Below are positions 4,666 through 7,383 of a stretch of DNA of 7,383 bases, piece by piece. The position numbers and the translations under genes are program-made. Source of the DNA: Solirubrobacteraceae bacterium (GTDB lineage Bacteria > Actinomycetota > Thermoleophilia > Solirubrobacterales > Solirubrobacteraceae); contig JANJUA010000247.1 of assembly GCA_024710825.1 (NCBI GenBank), positions 1-7,383 on the forward strand, in the 5' to 3' direction. Within the stretch, counting starts at the first letter, position 1; every line of letters starts with the position of its first letter. The notes beneath the pieces are model-generated. The model ran no database searches. It worked only from the letters and a program-made list of their open reading frames with translations, and was not told the origin of the DNA.

Positions 4666-6684
4666 CTAGCGGCGCGTCGGGCGGCGGCACTGGCTTGCGA
4701 CCCGGTCCAGCAATCCCTCCCAGCGCCGCCCGATCGCGGCGCCGTCGAACTCGGCGGCCCGCTCCAGCGCCGCCCGTCCCATCGTCCGCCGCCGCTCGTC
4801 GTCGGCGATCAGCTCCAGCAGCGCGTCCGCGAGCGCCTCCGGGTCCTCCGGCGCGACGAGCAGGCCGTCGACGCCGTGGCGCACGATCTCGCCCGGTCCC
4901 CGGGGGCAGTCGAAGCTCACGACCGCCAGGCCCTTGCTCATCGCCTCGATGAGCACCATCCCGAAGCCCTCGAAGCGCGAGCTGAGGACGAACAGCGACG
5001 CGCGCGAGAGCGCCTCCCCCAGCCGCGGCGTGGCCCCGAGCAGGACGACGTCGTTCTGGAGCCCGAGGTCCACGACCATCCGCCGCAGCGCCGGCCCGTC
5101 GGGACCGCCGCCGTAGATCCGCAGCTTCCAGCCGGGAGCGCGCTCGACGACCCGCGCGAACGCGGGGACGAGCAGGTCGAAGCCCTTCTGCGAGTTCAGC
5201 CGGCCGGCGGCCACCACGACCCGCGCGTCCTGGCGCGACGGCTCGCCGTCGAGACGCGCCGTGGCGTTCGGGATCCGCTGCACGATCGTGGGGGCGGCGG
5301 CGAGCAGCGCGCCGTAGTCGCGCTCGTCGTCCTCGGTGAGGACGGCGAGCGCGGCCAGGCGCGGATACGCGCGGCGCACGTCGCGCGCGAGGCCGGGCCG
5401 GTGGGCGTGGAAGTTCATGTGCTCCTGGCCGACGACGCGCAGCCCGGGCGGGGCGAGCCTGGCGGCCAGGATGCTGAACGCCGGCCGCGTCGTGACGAGC
5501 ACCCCGCCCTCCATGCCGCGGATGCGGCGCGCGAGCAGCACGTCGGACAGCAGCGACGAGGGCGCGTAGGCGAAGTCGTCGGGATGCACGAGCAGGCTCG
5601 GCAGGGCCCCGAGGACGCGCCGCAGCCCGCGCGCGGGGGTCCGCCGGTCGTCGAGCGCGCTCACGCCGACGCCCGCGGGGAACGGGAAGAACGGCCGCTC
5701 GCGACTCCGATGGACGGACAGCAGCTCGACCTCGCGGCCGGCTCCGGCGAGATGCTCGGCGAGCCCGAGCGTCGTGCGGATGGTGCCGCCCATGCCGTAG
5801 GCGTGCAGCAGGAGGATGGACACGGTCGCGCCCGCCCCGCCCCCACGCCCGCCCGTCCGCTCACGGCCGACGAGCGGCGGCAGGATCCGCAGCGCCGCGC
5901 GGTGCGCGGCCAGCGCGAACGGCCGCAGCAGCCGCCGCCGCAGCGACACCCTGCCGACCTCGAGCCGCGGCCGCGGCCCCTCGGGGCGCGACGGGCCGAC
6001 GCGGACCGAGAGGTTGTCCTCCGCCGTCATGTACGGGCGCGCCTCGCGGCCGCCGGCGCGGGCGACGGGGTAGGCGACGAGCCCCTTCTTGCCCGGCAGG
6101 TCGTCGAGGTGGGCGCCGATCCGCAGCCGCGCGCCCGCGTAGGCCAGCCACAGGTCCCACACCCCGTCGGCCATCAGCGCGAGCGCGTCGAACGCCACGG
6201 CGAAGGCGCGGCCGTCGGCGTCCGCCACGATGCCCTCCTCGCGCGCGTCGGCCCGACGACGCGCGAGGAGGGTCGCGCCGGTCACCGCCTCCGGCAGCGT
6301 TCCGCGCACCGCGATCGTCGGCCCGTCGACGGTGACGGCCGTCAGCTCCGCGTGCGGCCCCAGCGCCCGGATCTCGATCGTCAGCGGCTCGAGCACCCGC
6401 ACGCGATGGGCGCGGCCGTCCACGGCCAGCACCGCGGGCGCCGGGCGCTCGGCGCCGCCATCCTCGCCCGCCACCGCCCACATGCCCTCGCCGAGCGCGC
6501 CGACGTCGAGCACCGCCCGCGCCTCGGCGCCGTCGGCCGACGGCGCGAACGCGACGCGCCGCCGCTCGCCTTCGCGCTCCAGCACCAGCTCCCCCGCGCC
6601 GTCGGACGGCCCGGTCAGCAGCAGCCGGCGCCCGTCGAGCACCTCCACGCGCCCGACCCGCGGCGTCGACCCCCTACCGTCCAC
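4666..6684 (-). CDS. GT4-type glycosyltransferase with N-terminal tandem beta-rich domains
   Basis: 672 residues, well above the roughly 350-400 of a plain GT4 enzyme. The catalytic part (about 288-660) is a GT-B fold: HAYGMGGTIR (294-303) is the N-terminal glycine loop; GRLNSQKG (494-501) supplies R495 and K500 for the sugar nucleotide's phosphates; and E572-x7-E580 (EGFGMVLIE) is the GT4 signature, followed by PRGPGEI. Residues about 13-98 and 114-205 are two similar beta-rich units, each with an alternating hydrophobic start, an R/E-rich strand and a GxW strand. A basic linker joins them to the catalytic domain. No signal peptide is seen, so it is probably cytoplasmic or membrane-attached. 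Donor and acceptor are unknown; the context suggests decoration of a lipid-linked or wall polymer. GTG 6684 is the first start of the operon. GTG 6648 (residue 13) is an alternative that would leave room for a promoter. Confidence 0.88.
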   Translation of the reverse strand: MDGRGSTPRVGRVEVLDGRRLLLTGPSDGAGELVLEREGERRRVAFAPSADGAEARAVLDVGALGEGMWAVAGEDGGAERPAPAVLAVDGRAHRVRVLEPLTIEIRALGPHAELTAVTVDGPTIAVRGTLPEAVTGATLLARRRADAREEGIVADADGRAFAVAFDALALMADGVWDLWLAYAGARLRIGAHLDDLPGKKGLVAYPVARAGGREARPYMTAEDNLSVRVGPSRPEGPRPRLEVGRVSLRRRLLRPFALAAHRAALRILPPLVGRERTGGRGGGAGATVSILLLHAYGMGGTIRTTLGLAEHLAGAGREVELLSVHRSRERPFFPFPAGVGVSALDDRRTPARGLRRVLGALPSLLVHPDDFAYAPSSLLSDVLLARRIRGMEGGVLVTTRPAFSILAARLAPPGLRVVGQEHMNFHAHRPGLARDVRRAYPRLAALAVLTEDDERDYGALLAAAPTIVQRIPNATARLDGEPSRQDARVVVAAGRLNSQKGFDLLVPAFARVVERAPGWKLRIYGGGPDGPALRRMVVDLGLQNDVVLLGATPRLGEALSRASLFVLSSRFEGFGMVLIEAMSKGLAVVSFDCPRGPGEIVRHGVDGLLVAPEDPEALADALLELIADDERRRTMGRAALERAAEFDGAAIGRRWEGLLDRVASQCRRPTRR
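6233..6272. repeat. Inverted repeat (13-bp perfect arms) inside the glycosyltransferase gene
   Basis: CCCTCCTCGCGCG at 6233-6245 is the exact reverse complement of 6260-6272. After a 2-nt bulge (6246-6247), a further 3 bp (6248-6250 with 6257-6259) closes on a 6-nt loop. In the protein it encodes the R/A/E-rich strand of the second beta-rich repeat. It would form a very stable hairpin in RNA. No U-tract follows on either strand, so it is not a classical intrinsic terminator. Confidence 0.7.
6675..6680 (+). promoter_or_regulatory. Candidate -10 element for a leaderless methyltransferase transcript
   Basis: TACCGT fits the actinobacterial TAnnnT pattern and ends 8 nt before the GTG start at 6689. 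No Shine-Dalgarno sequence precedes that GTG, so transcription starting at or near the GTG would give a leaderless mRNA. The -35 region (about 6652-6657, CCCGAC) is weak, so this is tentative. Confidence 0.35.
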
Positions 6685-6688
6685 GGCG

Positions 6689-7383
6689 GTGCACTACCTG
6701 CGCTTCCTCGAGCGCCTGCACGAGCGGCTCGCGCCGACCACCTACCTCGAGATCGGGGTCCGCCACGGCGACAGCCTGCGGCTCGCGCGCGCCCCGGCGG
6801 TCGGCATCGACCCCGAGCCGCGCCTGCGCGTGGAGCTGCCCGAGAGCGTCACGCTGTTTCGGGAGACCAGCGACGCCTACTTCGCGCGCGAGCGTCCGCT
6901 GGAGCCGCTCCGCGGTCGTCCGATCGGGATGTCGTTCATCGACGGCCTGCACCTGGCCGAGTTCGCGCTGCGCGACTTCGTCGCCGTGGAGCGCGTCGCG
7001 CACTGGACGAGCGCGATCGTCTTCGACGACGTCCTGCCTCGGGAGCGCAGCTGGACGAACCGGCGCCGCACCACGCGCCTGTGGACGGGCGACGTCTACA
7101 AGATGCTCCGGGTGCTCGACCGCCACCGGCCCGACCTTATCCGCCTCAGGATCGACACGGAGCCCAGCGGCCTGCTGCTCGTCCTCGGTCTCGATCCCGC
7201 CAACAGGGTCCTCGCCAAGCGCTACGACCGGATCGAGCCGCGCCTGGTCAAGCCCGATCCGCAGCTGCTGCCGCGCGCCGTCCGCCTGCGCGAGGGCGCG
7301 CTCGACCCCGAGGCCGTCCTCGCGGCCCGCTTCTGGGACGACCTGCGCCGCTGGCGCGAGCGCGGCACCGGTGAGGGGCGCGG
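6689..7383 (+). CDS. Class I SAM-dependent methyltransferase, partial (C-terminus beyond window)
   Basis: 231 residues are visible, open to the right edge. It begins at GTG 6689 with MHYLRFLERLHERL. The SAM-binding motif I is YLEIGVRHGDS (19-29), followed by the acidic residue ending the second strand, GID (39-41). FIDGLHLAEFALRDF (83-97) and IVFDDV (110-115) match the later strands of the Methyltransf_24-like group, whose members often modify sugars or small molecules. The C-terminal part (from about 130) is charged and I recognise no motif in it. Only 4 nt separate its start from that of the divergent glycosyltransferase, and no ribosome binding site is visible. It may serve the same glycan or lipid pathway, but being on the opposite strand it need not. 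The frame is supported by coherent protein motifs, unlike the competing frames across the same DNA. Substrate unknown. Confidence 0.85.
   Translation, partial: MHYLRFLERLHERLAPTTYLEIGVRHGDSLRLARAPAVGIDPEPRLRVELPESVTLFRETSDAYFARERPLEPLRGRPIGMSFIDGLHLAEFALRDFVAVERVAHWTSAIVFDDVLPRERSWTNRRRTTRLWTGDVYKMLRVLDRHRPDLIRLRIDTEPSGLLLVLGLDPANRVLAKRYDRIEPRLVKPDPQLLPRAVRLREGALDPEAVLAARFWDDLRRWRERGTGEGR

Noticed and set aside
3200..4669. Long plus-strand open frame antisense to the CDP-alcohol phosphatidyltransferase fusion
   Set aside because: Low-complexity Arg/Gly/Asp-rich product with no recognisable domain. The minus-strand frame carries the full DG..AR active-site motif and membrane helices.
6674..7126. 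Minus-strand open frame opposite the methyltransferase
   Set aside because: No motif and atypical composition. The plus-strand frame shows the SAM-binding motif and the FIDGLH segment.
4621..7374. Very long open frame on the plus strand (about 917 codons) across the glycosyltransferase and methyltransferase region
   Set aside because: Its product is rich in Arg, Pro, His and Gln without motifs, and it lies antisense to a gene with clear GT4 motifs. It is a by-product of high G+C with few stop codons.

Overview
The window is very G+C-rich, almost gene-saturated DNA, with G or C at nearly every third codon position and GTG and TTG starts. The protein types point to an actinobacterium (Actinomycetota). 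I would guess the Thermoleophilia/Solirubrobacterales or a similar lineage, but the class cannot be fixed from this sequence.

Layout: one tight minus-strand operon fills about 6684 down to 1. In transcription order it encodes: (1) a GT4-type glycosyltransferase with an N-terminal extension of two beta-rich repeats (6684-4666); (2) a fusion of a degenerate nucleotidyltransferase-like domain to a CDP-alcohol phosphatidyltransferase with a complete active-site motif (4648-2816); (3) a small polytopic membrane protein resembling DUF5941 (2819-2202); (4) a LicC/IPCT-like sugar- or polyol-phosphate cytidylyltransferase (2205-1468); (5) an sn-glycerol-1-phosphate dehydrogenase-family enzyme (1480-422); (6) a second CDP-alcohol phosphatidyltransferase, cut by the window edge (456-1), in which the last Asp of the family motif is His. 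Genes 2 to 6 overlap by 4, 4, 13 and 35 nt, and gene 1 lies 17 nt upstream of gene 2, so all six are probably co-transcribed and translationally coupled. On the plus strand a SAM-dependent methyltransferase begins 4 nt from the glycosyltransferase start and runs off the right edge (6689-7383).

How the genes may work together (inference): the dehydrogenase makes a polyol phosphate (glycerol-1-phosphate in the characterised family), the cytidylyltransferase turns it into a CDP-alcohol, and one or both CDP-alcohol phosphatidyltransferases move the phospho-alcohol onto a lipid or another polyol phosphate at the membrane. The DUF5941-like protein may be a membrane partner, and the glycosyltransferase and possibly the methyltransferase may decorate the product. 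The logic resembles CDP-inositol/di-inositol-phosphate synthesis, or phosphoglycolipid and teichoic-acid-like polymer synthesis, but the product cannot be named from sequence.

No rRNA, tRNA, CRISPR array, insertion sequence or clear intrinsic terminator was seen, and there is no gene-free stretch longer than about 20 nt.
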